Below are positions 1 through 7,960 of a stretch of 64,000 bases of DNA, in pieces. The first letter of the stretch is position 1; each line of letters starts with the position of its first letter. The position numbers were made by a program, and so were the translations under genes. The notes beneath the pieces were generated by a model. The model had not been told where the DNA came from. It was given only the letters and a program-made list of their open reading frames with translations, and did not search any database. Source of the stretch: Cupriavidus sp. EM10 (GTDB lineage: Bacteria > Pseudomonadota > Gammaproteobacteria > Burkholderiales > Burkholderiaceae); contig NZ_CP076060.1 of assembly GCF_018729255.1 (NCBI RefSeq), positions 3,384,501 through 3,448,500 on the forward strand. Reading direction: 5' to 3'.

Positions 1-267
1 CCGGCCTGGCTGGCTGCCGAAGCCACGCGCGGCAAGGGTGAATTCGTACTGGTGGTGGAAGGCGTGGGTCGTGCCGATGGCGACGATGCCGATGCACCCG
101 ACGCCGAGGCCCAGCGCGTGCTGAAGCTGTTGCTGGCGGAACTGCCGGCCAAGCGAGCGGCCAAGCTGGCGGCCGCCATATCGGGTGCAAAGACCGACGC
201 GCTGTACAAACTGGCGCTGGCCCAGCGCGCCGATGAAACGGACGACGGCGGCGACGAGGACGTCTGA
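1..267 (+). CDS. rsmI: 16S rRNA (cytidine-1402-2'-O)-methyltransferase, C-terminal part
   Basis: Only the last 88 residues lie in the window; the gene is open at the left edge in frame 1. The visible part begins PAWLAAEATRGKGEFVLVVEG, which matches the C-terminal region of RsmI, where a Thr/Asn-Arg-Gly-Glu-[FY]-V-[LI]-[VI]-[VI]-G segment follows the SAM-binding tetrapyrrole-methylase fold. It then has the small RsmI C-terminal helical domain with a KRAAKLAAAISG-like segment and ends in an acidic tail. RsmI 2'-O-methylates C1402 of 16S rRNA in the decoding centre, using S-adenosylmethionine. The catalytic domain is outside the window, so integrity cannot be judged. An intrinsic terminator follows the stop directly. 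Confidence 0.8.
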   Translation, partial: PAWLAAEATRGKGEFVLVVEGVGRADGDDADAPDAEAQRVLKLLLAELPAKRAAKLAAAISGAKTDALYKLALAQRADETDDGGDEDV

Positions 268-273
268 AAAACA

Positions 274-304
274 AAAAGGCACGATCGGGGAGATCGTGCC
301 TTTT
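274..304 (+). terminator. Intrinsic terminator after rsmI
   Basis: A perfect 13-bp inverted repeat (AAAAGGCACGATC, loop GGGGA, then its complement ending in TTTT) lies 7 bp after the rsmI stop. Because the stem starts with A's and ends with T's it can work in both directions, so it probably also ends the convergent rlpA transcript. Confidence 0.85.
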
Positions 305-385
305 GAGAATATTCTTATTTGCGAGGGAAGCTGCGGGCGGGAGGTCGGTAGCGCGAGAAACAGGTTCCGGCCGGTCCGCATCGTC

Positions 386-1153
386 TTACTTGTGCTTGTG
401 CCTGACGACGGTCTTGCCGGGCCGGGCCTTGGCCTTCGACTTCGCCGGCACCAGCGTGCTGGCGGTATCGGGCACCTCGTCGGCACCGCTGCCGTCACCG
501 GCTTCCATGCCACCCGCTTCCATGTTCGGTCCCAGCGCCGCCACCTCGGTGCGCGACAGCCGGCGGATTTCCACCTGCGTGGCGCCATGGTCGACAAAGC
601 TCAGGCGCTTGGCCGCCGCGTAGGACAGGTCGAGGATCCGGTTGCCGTGATACGGGCCACGGTCGTTGATGCGGACCACGGCCACCTTGTTGTTGCGCAG
701 GTTGCGCACCAGCACCCAGCTGTCGAGCGGCAGCGACGGGTGCGCGGCCGTCATGGCGCGCATGTCGAAACGTTCGCCATTGGCCGTCTTGCGGCCATGA
801 AAGCCCTTGCCGTACCACGATGCCGTGCCGCGCTGCTCGAACGTACCCATGTCGGCGCGCAGGCCGTCGATCGACGGCTGTGCCGGGGCATTGTCGTCCT
901 GCCAGCCGAACAGGTTCCAGTTGCCGCGCTCGTCGGCCTTCGCGCCATTGGCGTTCGGCCGCGCCGGCTTTGCCGCCTTCGTGGACAGCGCGCCGGTGGT
1001 GTTCGATGCGTTGTCGGTGTCGCCGCCCGGCGGCGTTGCGCAGGCGGCCAGCACCAGCGCCGATACGAGGATCGCGCACTGACGGAGGAAGCGGTTGGAG
1101 CCGGGCGCTGTCTCGCGCACGGACCCCGGGCGAAAAAGGGGCAGACTGGACAT
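386..1153 (-). CDS. rlpA: RlpA-family septal ring lytic transglycosylase, lipoprotein
   Basis: The protein has 255 residues. A hydrophobic stretch ending in LAAC (Cys38) is a lipobox, so it should be an outer-membrane lipoprotein. After a low-complexity linker, residues of roughly 105-200 form the double-psi beta-barrel RlpA domain: GTASWYGKGFHGRKTANGE, then RINDRGPYHGNRILDLS. The Glu of TANGE and the Asp of INDRG are the conserved polar residues of the family. RlpA cleaves denuded glycan strands at the division site in pseudomonads; that role is family knowledge. The C-terminal SPOR domain of longer homologues is missing, so septal targeting must differ or be absent. It is transcribed convergently with rsmI. 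The upstream start is not marked by a clear Shine-Dalgarno site. Confidence 0.85.
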   Translation of the reverse strand: MSSLPLFRPGSVRETAPGSNRFLRQCAILVSALVLAACATPPGGDTDNASNTTGALSTKAAKPARPNANGAKADERGNWNLFGWQDDNAPAQPSIDGLRADMGTFEQRGTASWYGKGFHGRKTANGERFDMRAMTAAHPSLPLDSWVLVRNLRNNKVAVVRINDRGPYHGNRILDLSYAAAKRLSFVDHGATQVEIRRLSRTEVAALGPNMEAGGMEAGDGSGADEVPDTASTLVPAKSKAKARPGKTVVRHKHK

Positions 1154-1439
1154 GGCGCGCAGTCTAACATCGGTCGTTTGAAGCTAGTGCCTTGATTTTG
1201 TTACGAAATCTGTTACAACGCCGGGCAATTCCCCGCAATCGCCCACCCCACAAGGGATTGCGCCGATTACGTCGGCGCGTATCCCGGGTGCCTGGAAATC
1301 AACTTTAAGGGAATTCCTGGAGCCGATTCAAACAGTTCGCGGTCTGCCGGGGCAGTGGTCGGGGGCTACAATGGACCACCTTCCGGACGACAAACTTCGC
1401 CCCCGTCGAGCCCGCCCGGAAAGGCTTATAGAGCACAAA

Positions 1440-2090
1440 ATGAAAGTCCTCCTGATCCCCGTGACGCCCTTCCAGCAGAACTGTTCGCTGTTGATCGATG
1501 AAGCCACGCAGCGCGCCGCCGTCTGCGACCCCGGTGGCGATCTGAACCGCATTGCCGAGGCCATCACCGAGCAGGGCGTGACGCTGGAGAAGATCTTTCT
1601 GACCCACGGCCATGTGGATCACTGCGCGGGCGCCGCGGCGCTGGCGCGCCAGTACGGCGTGCCGATCGAAGGCCCGCAGGAGGACGAGCGGTTCTGGATC
1701 GAGCAGCTGCCCGAGCAGACGCGTCGCTTCGGTTTTGGCCACGCGGAGGTCTTCGAGCCCGACCGCTGGCTGCAGAACGGCGACACGGTCACCTTCGGCA
1801 ACGAGACGCTGGAGGTCTACCACTGCCCCGGTCATACGCCGGGCCACGTGGTGTTCTTCTCGCGCGCCAACCGGCTGGCCATCGTGGGCGACGTGCTGTT
1901 TGCCGGATCGATTGGCCGCACCGACTTCCCGCGCGGCAACCATGCCGATCTGATCCGCTCGATCCGCACGCGGCTCTGGCCGCTGGGCGACGACGTGACG
2001 TTCGTGCCCGGCCACGGGCCGGCGTCGACGTTTGGCCAGGAACGCCGCAGCAATCCGTTCGTGGCCGACCACCTGATCGACGCCGCCTGA
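1440..2090 (+). CDS. Metallo-beta-lactamase-fold hydrolase, YcbL/glyoxalase II-like
   Basis: The protein has 216 residues starting at MKVLLIPVTPFQQNC, which is the usual N-terminus of the YcbL group; an upstream in-frame ATG would add 23 residues with no family match. The metal motif THGHVDH is at about residues 56-62. Further ligands are in CPGHTPGH, GDVLFAGSIGRTD and the final PGHG. These are all seven metal ligands of a binuclear hydroxyacylglutathione hydrolase-type site. YcbL-type enzymes are small single-domain glyoxalase II relatives that hydrolyse thioesters; the natural substrate is not known from sequence. It is followed after 17 bp by the exonuclease-like gene in the same direction, so the two are probably co-transcribed. 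Confidence 0.85.
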   Translation: MKVLLIPVTPFQQNCSLLIDEATQRAAVCDPGGDLNRIAEAITEQGVTLEKIFLTHGHVDHCAGAAALARQYGVPIEGPQEDERFWIEQLPEQTRRFGFGHAEVFEPDRWLQNGDTVTFGNETLEVYHCPGHTPGHVVFFSRANRLAIVGDVLFAGSIGRTDFPRGNHADLIRSIRTRLWPLGDDVTFVPGHGPASTFGQERRSNPFVADHLIDAA

Positions 2091-2107
2091 CTGACTTGAC
2101 CTGACCC

Positions 2108-2797
2108 ATGGCAAAGAAGCAGGCCCCCGACAAGCGCCCGGAAATCTACGTCAGCACCGATGTGGAGGCCGACGGGCCGATTCCGGGGCCGCATTCGATG
2201 CTGTCGTTCGCCTCGGTCGCAATGCTGGCCGACAAGACCGTCATCGGCACGTTCTCCGCCAACCTGGAAACCCTGCCCGGCGCGGCCGGCCATCCGGTGC
2301 AGATGCAGTGGTGGAAGACCCAGCCCGATGCCTGGGCCGCCTGCCGGCGCGACCTGGAACGCCCCGAGGACGTGCTGCCGCGCTACGTGGACTGGGTCGA
2401 CAAGCTGCCAGGCAAGCCGGTCTTCATCGCCTTTCCGGCCGGCTTCGATTTCACCTGGATGTTCTGGTACATGATGCGCTTCGCCGGCCGCTCGCCGTTC
2501 GGCTGGGCCGCGCTGGACATCAAGACGCTGGGTTTTGCGCTCACGGGCCGGCCGTACCGGAAATCGGTCAAGGCTGCCTTTCCGGAACACTGGCACGATC
2601 CGTTGCCCCATACCCACGTGGCGCTGGACGATGCCATGGAACAGGGCGCGCTGTTCTGCAACATGCTGGCGGAACTGCGCACCCGCGAGGCGCAGCTGGC
2701 CGCGCTTGGATCATCGCCTGATGCTTTGTCTGACGCGGATGGCAGCGGAAGCGATGCCTCACATCCTGAGGCTGCGCCGGCGAAATCGGTGCGTTAG
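2108..2797 (+). CDS. DEDDh 3'-5' exonuclease-like protein
   Basis: The protein has 229 residues. TDVEADG near the N-terminus supplies the Asp and Glu of exonuclease motif [14 protein letters not shown] near residue 110 resembles motif II, and [13 protein letters not shown] near residue 175 gives the His and Asp of motif III, so the DEDDh set of the RNase T/DnaQ fold appears complete. It is clearly divergent from RNase T and DnaQ epsilon and lacks extra domains. The last 35 residues are an acidic, Ser/Ala-rich disordered tail. The substrate (RNA or DNA) cannot be told from sequence. It lies 17 bp after the YcbL-like hydrolase gene. Confidence 0.6.
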   Translation: MAKKQAPDKRPEIYVSTDVEADGPIPGPHSMLSFASVAMLADKTVIGTFSANLETLPGAAGHPVQMQWWKTQPDAWAACRRDLERPEDVLPRYVDWVDKLPGKPVFIAFPAGFDFTWMFWYMMRFAGRSPFGWAALDIKTLGFALTGRPYRKSVKAAFPEHWHDPLPHTHVALDDAMEQGALFCNMLAELRTREAQLAALGSSPDALSDADGSGSDASHPEAAPAKSVR

Positions 2798-2949
2798 CCC
2801 ACAAGCTCTGGAGTCCATCCGCCGCGGCCAGTGGCGACAAGTGCACCACATTGGCGCGGCGTCTCCTATATTGGAAGTGTGCAGTGACCCGCCGGGGCCA
2901 CGAGAGCGGCTGTCCCCGATGCGCGACGGCCTACCGAGGAGGTGCGACC

Positions 2950-3180
2950 ATGCGTTTCCATCCAGATCTTCATCTCAAGGACCTGTCAGGCAGGCTGCAT
3001 TGGCCGCATCGCTCCCACGCGCGTACCGACGTCGTCGCGCATTTCCATTCCTCAACGGAAGACGCTGAAGTCGCCAAGGCGCTGATCTACGTGAGTGCGG
3101 TCACCGCGATCGTGCTGCTTTTCGTACTGGCAGGCATCAGTTTCGGTCAGGAGGCCATGCACTGGCTGGGTGTTGAATAA
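2950..3180 (+). CDS. Small single-span membrane protein, unknown function
   Basis: The protein has 76 residues starting at MRFHPDLHLKDL. This start is chosen because GAGGAGG lies 7 bp upstream, a near-perfect Shine-Dalgarno site; the longer in-frame reading from 2851 has none. The N-terminal half is basic and His-rich. Residues of roughly 45-65 form one hydrophobic helix (ALIYVSAVTAIVLLFVLAG), followed by a short tail. I do not recognise a family. It has its own intrinsic terminator 40 bp after the stop, so it is probably a monocistronic unit. Confidence 0.6.
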   Translation: MRFHPDLHLKDLSGRLHWPHRSHARTDVVAHFHSSTEDAEVAKALIYVSAVTAIVLLFVLAGISFGQEAMHWLGVE

Positions 3181-3218
3181 AACGACGACTCGCCTGAAGC
3201 GAATCGCCAACTGACCGG

Positions 3219-3250
3219 CCGGCCTCCCCTGGGGAGGCCGGTTCTATTTT
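3219..3250 (+). terminator. Intrinsic terminator after small membrane protein gene
   Basis: An 11-bp GC-rich stem (CCGGCCTCCCC / GGGGAGGCCGG) with a one-base loop core is followed by TTCTATTTT. It sits between the + strand small membrane protein gene and the convergent arsC. Confidence 0.8.
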
Positions 3251-3273
3251 GTGCGCTGCAACAATGCGGATGA

Positions 3274-3633
3274 CTACGCCAGCAGCGGCGACACGTTCTC
3301 GGGCGGGCGCCCGATGACGGCGCGGCGGTTGCGGACCACCACCGGACGCTGCAGCAGGATCGGGTTGTCGGCAACGGCTGCCAGCAGTTCGGCGTCGGTC
3401 AGGCCCGAATCGGCCAGGTCCAGTTCCTTGTAGACGGCCTCCCCATCGCGAATCATGTCGCGCACCGGCACGCCCAGCATCGTATGGAGCTGGCGCAGCG
3501 TCGACAGCGTGGGCGGCGATTTTAAGTATTCGACGATCTCCACCGGTTCGCCCAGACGCTGCGCGGCCGTTTCCACCAGCGCCAGCGTTTCGCGGGACTT
3601 GGAGCAACGGGGGTTGTGGTAGATCGTGATCAT
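3274..3633 (-). CDS. arsC: Arsenate reductase (glutaredoxin type), ArsC
   Basis: The protein has 119 residues. It opens with MITIYHNPRCSKSRETL, where Cys10 in the C-S-K-S motif is the catalytic thiol of the glutaredoxin-coupled ArsC family. The rest follows the family: a central LKSPPT segment with the cis-Pro, then a conserved QRPVVVRNRRAVIGRPPE block carrying the Arg residues that bind the oxyanion. ArsC reduces arsenate to arsenite in the cytoplasm. No arsR, arsB or acr3 gene is nearby, so this is an orphan chromosomal copy of the YffB/ArsC type and may have a housekeeping rather than an arsenic-resistance role. Confidence 0.85.
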   Translation of the reverse strand: MITIYHNPRCSKSRETLALVETAAQRLGEPVEIVEYLKSPPTLSTLRQLHTMLGVPVRDMIRDGEAVYKELDLADSGLTDAELLAAVADNPILLQRPVVVRNRRAVIGRPPENVSPLLA

Positions 3634-3840
3634 GGCGGCTTCCTCCTGCCTGCTTTCGGTGCGTTCGAGTATCCCGCACTATACCGCCGCGCCGCGCGCG
3701 TGCACCATGCTGGCGCGGCCAGGTAGGGAATGTGGCGGGCATGCATCGTGCATGGGCATGTTCACCGATATTCCCGGGCCCCGGCACCGTGCCGCAGCCT
3801 GCCTGCACCCCTCCGAGAAACCGTGTCCGCCGTGTCCCAA

Positions 3841-4410
3841 ATGACTGCCGCCCTCGCCCGCAAGCCGTTCAGCCTGCGCGATGCCACCCCCGCCGACGTT
3901 CCCGCCATCCACGCCATCTACGCGCACCATGTCCAGCACGGCCGCGCCTCGTTCGAGGAAGTGGCGCCCACGGCCGACGACATGCAGCAGCGCCTTGCCG
4001 AGGTATTGCGCAAGGGCCTGCCCTATATCGTGGCCGAGCGCGATGGCGAGATCCTGGGATACGCCTATGCGTCGAGCTACCGCGCCCGCAGTGCGTACCG
4101 GTTCGCCATCGAGGACTCGATCTATATCGATCATCGCCACACCGGCGAAGGCCTGGGCCGCGCGCTGCTGGCCGAGCTGATCGCGCGCTGCGAGACCGGC
4201 CCGTGGCGCCAGATGGTGGCTGTGGTCGCGCTCACGTCCGATGGCGAAGGCGCGGGCTCGGTGGCCGTGCACGAGCGGCTGGGCTTCCGCACCGTTGGCC
4301 GGCTGGAATCGGTGGGCCTGAAGCACGGCCAGTGGATCGATACCGTGCTGATGCAGCGCCCGCTGGGTGTGGGCAACGCGACGCTGCCCGATCCCGACGC
4401 CCTGCGCTAA
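3841..4410 (+). CDS. GNAT acetyltransferase, phosphinothricin N-acetyltransferase-like
   Basis: The protein is 189 residues from the ATG at 3841; a GTG at 3823 is an alternative start. The GNAT fold is clear: an N-terminal LRDATPADVPAIHAIYAHHV segment, a central beta-strand with YAYASSYRARSAYRF, then IYIDHRHTGEGLGRALL, which carries the acetyl-CoA pyrophosphate loop (R/Q-x-x-G-x-G/A), and a C-terminal ERLGFRTVG block. The RARSAYRFAIEDS stretch is typical of the PAT/Bar and MnaT subgroup, which acetylates phosphinothricin or methionine sulfone/sulfoximine amines. Substrate is inferred from subgroup only. No operon partner is evident. Confidence 0.8.
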   Translation: MTAALARKPFSLRDATPADVPAIHAIYAHHVQHGRASFEEVAPTADDMQQRLAEVLRKGLPYIVAERDGEILGYAYASSYRARSAYRFAIEDSIYIDHRHTGEGLGRALLAELIARCETGPWRQMVAVVALTSDGEGAGSVAVHERLGFRTVGRLESVGLKHGQWIDTVLMQRPLGVGNATLPDPDALR

Positions 4411-4422
4411 CCGTCGGACGGC

Positions 4423-5046
4423 CTACGCCAGCAGCGCCGGCACGGTCGTGGCGCACCACGACCGGAGCTGGTCGAAGGCTCGGGCCACGTATTCGGGGCC
4501 GCGCGACGTGCTTTCCATGCGCAGGATTTCCACGCGCTTCAGCCCGATCGTTTCCAGCACATAGGTCAGGTACGGGCTGAAGAAGTCGCGCTGGCTCGCG
4601 GCATCGTCCGAGAACCGGCCGCCGCACGACACCACCGCCAGCACCGGCCGGTCGCGCAGCAGGCCCCGCTTGCCTTGCGGCGTCCGGGCGAACGTGCGGT
4701 CGGTCCGTACGACCAGGTCGATCCACGTTTTCAGCGACGCCGGCACCGTGAAGTTGTGCATTGGCGTGGTGATCAGCACCACGTCGGCGGCCTGCAGTTC
4801 GGCGATCAGCGTTTCGGACAGCGCCAGCGCGGCAGGGTCGGCGTCGGTGCGCCCATCCGCCACGGCCATGTTGGCGTTGGTGAACGCCGCATCGATAGGG
4901 GGCAGCGGCTGGGCGGCCAGGTCGCGTTCGATCACGGTCAGTTCGCCATGGTGGGCGGCCAGTTGGTCGCGCACCAGCTGGCCCGCGCGCCGGCTGGTGG
5001 AGGCGTCGCCGCGCGGGCTGACGTTCAGGTGAAGCAGGGTTGCCAT
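4423..5046 (-). CDS. azoR: FMN-dependent NADH-azoreductase
   Basis: The protein has 207 residues of the AzoR flavodoxin-like fold. The N-terminal LHLNVSPRGDASTSRRAGQ is the FMN phosphate-binding segment. TTPMHNFTVPASLKTWIDLVVRTDRTF contains the MxNF and P-x-x-L-K-x-W-I-D motifs, and AVVSCGGRFS the second FMN contact. AzoR enzymes are homodimeric two-electron quinone and azo reductases. It is the last gene of a three-gene minus-strand run (AhpD-like protein, GNAT, azoR) and lies 34 bp after the GNAT gene. The divergent MarR regulator at 6048 is the likely controller. The combination suggests defence against quinones or other electrophiles. Confidence 0.9.
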   Translation of the reverse strand: MATLLHLNVSPRGDASTSRRAGQLVRDQLAAHHGELTVIERDLAAQPLPPIDAAFTNANMAVADGRTDADPAALALSETLIAELQAADVVLITTPMHNFTVPASLKTWIDLVVRTDRTFARTPQGKRGLLRDRPVLAVVSCGGRFSDDAASQRDFFSPYLTYVLETIGLKRVEILRMESTSRGPEYVARAFDQLRSWCATTVPALLA

Positions 5047-5080
5047 GTTTTGCTCAGGTGAAACGAGTCAGTGAATCAGA

Positions 5081-5530
5081 TCAGGCGATCGGAAAATAGA
5101 AACGCAGCGCCCGCGCCAGCAGGCCGTTACGGTAATAGAAGCGGTGCCCCAGCACATTGGTGAGCGGGGTATCGAGCACCAGCTGGGTACACCCGGCCGC
5201 CTTGGTTTCGGCCTTGAGCCAGTCCATCAACTGCCGGCCGTACCCACCGCTGCGCGCGTTGGCGTCGGTGACCAGGTCATCCACATACATATGGTGGCCG
5301 ACGATCAGGTTGTCGGCGAAGCGGTAGCCGGCCAGCGCCACTAGCTTGCCGTCATCCCACAGCCCGGCCAGGTGGTAGCCGTCGCCGGTCTGGCGGCGCC
5401 AGCGCGTGACCAGCTCGGCGGCATCGGCCAGGTGCGGGCGCAGCTGGTGCATCAGCGGGAAGGCGTCGGCCACCTCGGCGGCCGTTTCCAGGCGGCGGAT
5501 CGCGATCGGGGTTGCGATGGTCGTGCTCAT
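5081..5530 (-). CDS. GNAT-family N-acetyltransferase
   Basis: The protein is 149 residues starting at MSTTIATPIAIRR. Its ATG overlaps the stop codon of the upstream AhpD-like gene by 4 bp (ATGA), so the two are translationally coupled. The GNAT core is visible: a strand pair YHLAGLWDDGKLVALAGYR, then YVDDLVTDANARSGGYGRQLMDW with the R-x-x-G-x-G acetyl-CoA loop, and NVLGHRFYYRNGL at the end. The substrate is unknown. It sits in the MarR-linked operon with an azoreductase. Confidence 0.8.
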   Translation of the reverse strand: MSTTIATPIAIRRLETAAEVADAFPLMHQLRPHLADAAELVTRWRRQTGDGYHLAGLWDDGKLVALAGYRFADNLIVGHHMYVDDLVTDANARSGGYGRQLMDWLKAETKAAGCTQLVLDTPLTNVLGHRFYYRNGLLARALRFYFPIA

Positions 5531-5988
5531 GCCGGGCTCCGGTTGGCTTCGGCCGCAGGCGGCGGGAAGTGCAGCCCGACGGCGATACGGTTCCACGCGT
5601 TGATCGATGCCACGGTGGCGGCCAGGAACACCAGCTCCTTCTCGTCAAACTCGGCCCGGGCCTTGTCCAGCGCGGCATCGCGGGCCTGCGGGTCGGTCAG
5701 TTGCGTCAGCGCCTCGGCCCAGCCCAGCGCGGCCATTTCCCGTCCGGAGTAGATCCCGGCATCGCGCCAGCCGGCCAGCAGGTCGAACTTGCGCGGGTCG
5801 ATGTCCAGCTTGCGGGCGATGTTCAGGTGGAACTGCAGGCAGAAGGCGCAGCCGTTGATCTGCGAGACGCGCAGCTTCACCAGTTCGGTCAGCGCCTTGT
5901 CCATGCCGGACGCGGTCACCGCCTTGCTGACGCCGCTCAGCGACGCGTACACGTCGGGCGCGGTCTGCGTGAAAGCCTGGAAATCCAT
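5527..5988 (-). CDS. Carboxymuconolactone decarboxylase/AhpD-family protein
   Basis: The protein has 153 residues. LVKLRVSQINGCAFCLQFH is the AhpD signature: a conserved Lys, then Cys-x-x-Cys followed by His, the redox thiol pair of alkylhydroperoxidase D-like proteins. It ends with the family's ELVFLAATVASINAWNRIAVG helix. Such proteins reduce peroxides or act as general thiol oxidoreductases; the physiological role here is inferred from the neighbours. It is the first gene of a minus-strand operon and is divergent from the MarR gene, 59 bp away, with an inverted repeat between the two starts. Confidence 0.85.
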   Translation of the reverse strand: MDFQAFTQTAPDVYASLSGVSKAVTASGMDKALTELVKLRVSQINGCAFCLQFHLNIARKLDIDPRKFDLLAGWRDAGIYSGREMAALGWAEALTQLTDPQARDAALDKARAEFDEKELVFLAATVASINAWNRIAVGLHFPPPAAEANRSPA

Positions 5989-6011
5989 ATCGAACTCCTT
6001 CAGGTAAGATG

Positions 6012-6043
6012 TCAGAGTTCGAAGATTAATATAAGAGCTCTGA
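6012..6043. promoter_or_regulatory. Inverted repeat between AhpD operon and marR, candidate MarR operator
   Basis: TCAGAG at 6012-6017 is mirrored by CTCTGA at 6038-6043 across 20 bp of AT-rich DNA that also contains the palindrome GAGCTC. The dyad lies in the 59-bp divergent promoter region, close to the marR start codon, where an autorepressor would bind. Functional assignment is inference. Confidence 0.45.
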
Positions 6044-6047
6044 TATT

Positions 6048-6551
6048 ATGGTAGAGACCCCGGCGGCCAAAGGGAAAAAGGACGGTGCCGTGGCGATTCC
6101 GGCACCGGGCGAAGGCAAGCGCGGCGAAAGCGGCTATCTGGCGTATCTGCTACGGCAGGCCAGCGCGGCCAACCGTCTGCATATGGAACGCGCGCTGGCC
6201 GACCTGGGCGTCACGCTGCCCCAGTTCTTCGTGCTGACGATGCTCGGGGCCTACCCCGGCGTTTCGGGGGCCGATGTCGCCCGGCTGGCAATGCTGACGC
6301 CGCAGACGGTGAGCGTGATCATGGGCAACCTCGAAAAGATGGGCGCAATCGTGCGCCAGCCGCATCCGGTGCATGGGCGCATCCAGACCGTGGCGCTCAG
6401 CGATGCCGGCAAGGCGCTACTGGCGCAGTGCAAGGTACGCGCGACCGAGGTCGACAAGCAGCTGCGTGCCGGGCTGACACCGGACGAGGAAGCGATCGTG
6501 CGGCGCTGGCTGGTCAGCCTGGCGGTGCCGGGCGCTGACCTGGCGGAATAA
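6048..6551 (+). CDS. MarR-family transcriptional regulator
   Basis: The protein has 167 residues. A charged N-terminal extension of about 30 residues is followed by the winged-helix MarR core: LLRQASAANRLHMERALADLGVTLPQFFVLTML, recognition helix region PGVSGADVARLAMLTPQTVSVIMGNLEKMGAI, and the wing with HPVHGRIQTVALSDAGKALL. MarR proteins usually repress a divergent operon and are released by phenolic or electrophilic ligands or thiol oxidation. No Cys is visible in the DNA-binding core, so ligand sensing is more likely than a thiol switch, though one Cys lies after the wing. Its likely targets are the AhpD-like/GNAT/azoR genes and itself. Confidence 0.85.
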   Translation: MVETPAAKGKKDGAVAIPAPGEGKRGESGYLAYLLRQASAANRLHMERALADLGVTLPQFFVLTMLGAYPGVSGADVARLAMLTPQTVSVIMGNLEKMGAIVRQPHPVHGRIQTVALSDAGKALLAQCKVRATEVDKQLRAGLTPDEEAIVRRWLVSLAVPGADLAE

Positions 6552-6566
6552 GCTGGCCGAATAAAA

Positions 6567-6597
6567 ATGGCCCGCCGGCAAATGCCGGGCGGGCCAT
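6567..6597. terminator. Intrinsic terminator between marR and the M20 peptidase gene
   Basis: ATGGCCCGCCGGCA pairs with TGCCGGGCGGGCCAT apart from one bulged base. It lies 15 bp after the marR stop, between convergent genes. There is an A5 tract before it, which is a U tract on the minus-strand transcript, so it suits the M20 gene on the minus strand as well. Confidence 0.7.
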
Positions 6598-6631
6598 CAT
6601 CACTACCGGAGGGCTACAGGGTCCCTGCGGC

Positions 6632-7900
6632 TCAACCCATCAGGTCGGACAGCGCCAGCGCCACGACCTTGGTCGCGCGGTTCAGGTCGTTCAGACGCAG
6701 GTTTTCGTCGGAATTGTGGCCGCGGGCTTCCATCAGCGTGCGCGGGCCGGCGCCGTACAGCACGGTGGGGATGCCACGGCTGGTGTAGTGGCGCGCGTCG
6801 GTGTACAGCGGCACGCCCTGCACCGGGATCTCCACGCCGAACACGGACTCGGCACGGGTCTTCAGCGCGCCGATCAGCTTGTCCACGCCCGGCAGCTCCG
6901 ACAGCGGTTCGGCCAGGATGATGCGCTCGACCTTGACCTCGATGCCCGGACGCTCTTTCGCGGCCTTCTCCACCACGGCGCGCAGTTCGCCTTCGGCATC
7001 GAAGCCAATCTCCTCCGGAATCATGCGGCGGTCCACGCGGAACGTGACCAGGTCAGGCACCACGTTGGTGTTGATGCCGCCCTTGATCAGGCCGACGTTC
7101 AGCGTGGCGGTGTCGATGCCCGGCACCTTGCTCTTGCGCGTGGCCAGTTCGGCGCGCAGGCCATAGACCGCGTGCAGGATGTGCGTGGCGGCCTCGATGG
7201 CATCCACGCCCGTGTGCGGCATGGCGGCGTGGCCCTGCTTGCCCTTCACGGTCACTTCCACGTGCAGGCAGCCGTTGTGCGCCGACGTGATGCCGTACGA
7301 GAAGCCGGCCGAGATCGCGTAGTCGGGCTTGGTCACGCCTTCGTCGAGCAGGAACTTCGGGCCGATGTCGCCGCCCGTTTCCTCGTCGTACGTGAACTGC
7401 AGTTCAACGGTGCCGTTGATCTTCGCGCCCTGCTTCTCGGCTTCCTGCAGCGCCAGCACGGCGTAGGCGTAGGTGGCGAAGTCCGACTTCGACACCGCCA
7501 CGCCACGGCCGTACATCACCGGGCCGTGCTCGCTGTCCGCGATCTCGCCGCCGTACGGGTCCTTGGTCCAGCCCAGGCCCGGCGGCACCACGTCGCCGTG
7601 CGCGTTCATGGCGATGGTGGGACCGCCCTGGCCGAACGTCTTGCGCACCACCAGGTTGGTGGCGCTGATCATGCCGGCCGCCTTGACCTTGTCCTCGGGC
7701 ACCTTGTGCGCTTCCACCTTGAAGCCCAGGCCTTCCAGCAGTTCCTTGGCGCGCTTGCCGTGGGCCTCGCAGTCGCCGGCCGGGTTGTCGGACGGCACCT
7801 TGACCAGTTCGGCCAGGAATGCCTCCTGCTCGGGGCGGTGCTGGTCGATGTACTGGGTCAGCGTGGTGTCGACGGGATTCATGTTGTCTCGTGCGGTCAT
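6632..7900 (-). CDS. M20-family metallopeptidase, ArgE/DapE type
   Basis: The protein has 422 residues. IAMNAHGDVVPPG carries the HGD motif (metal His and Asp), FTYDEETGGDIGP carries the catalytic Glu and metal Glu of the DEETGG signature, and the C-terminal EARGHNSDENL supplies the last metal His. A dimerisation domain (CLHVEVTVKGKQGHAAMPHTGVDA) lies between. The family hydrolyses acyl-amino acids, dipeptides or carbamoyl compounds with two zinc ions. An in-frame ATG six codons downstream is an equally possible start. It is 60 bp after the allantoate-amidohydrolase-like gene on the same strand, so the pair probably forms an amide-nitrogen salvage operon. The exact substrate is unknown. Confidence 0.8.
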   Translation of the reverse strand: MTARDNMNPVDTTLTQYIDQHRPEQEAFLAELVKVPSDNPAGDCEAHGKRAKELLEGLGFKVEAHKVPEDKVKAAGMISATNLVVRKTFGQGGPTIAMNAHGDVVPPGLGWTKDPYGGEIADSEHGPVMYGRGVAVSKSDFATYAYAVLALQEAEKQGAKINGTVELQFTYDEETGGDIGPKFLLDEGVTKPDYAISAGFSYGITSAHNGCLHVEVTVKGKQGHAAMPHTGVDAIEAATHILHAVYGLRAELATRKSKVPGIDTATLNVGLIKGGINTNVVPDLVTFRVDRRMIPEEIGFDAEGELRAVVEKAAKERPGIEVKVERIILAEPLSELPGVDKLIGALKTRAESVFGVEIPVQGVPLYTDARHYTSRGIPTVLYGAGPRTLMEARGHNSDENLRLNDLNRATKVVALALSDLMG

Positions 7901-7960
7901 CTTCGTATCTCGGGAGTTTTCTGTTGCCGGGTGGGCTTATTGATGGGCTTACTGGTGGGC

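Noticed and set aside
185..1195. 336-codon plus-strand open frame opposite rlpA
   Set aside because: It overlaps rsmI and its terminator and has no family similarity; RlpA is clear on the minus strand.
3274..3633. Arsenic-resistance operon
   Set aside because: Only arsC is present; no arsR, arsB or arsenite permease lies nearby.
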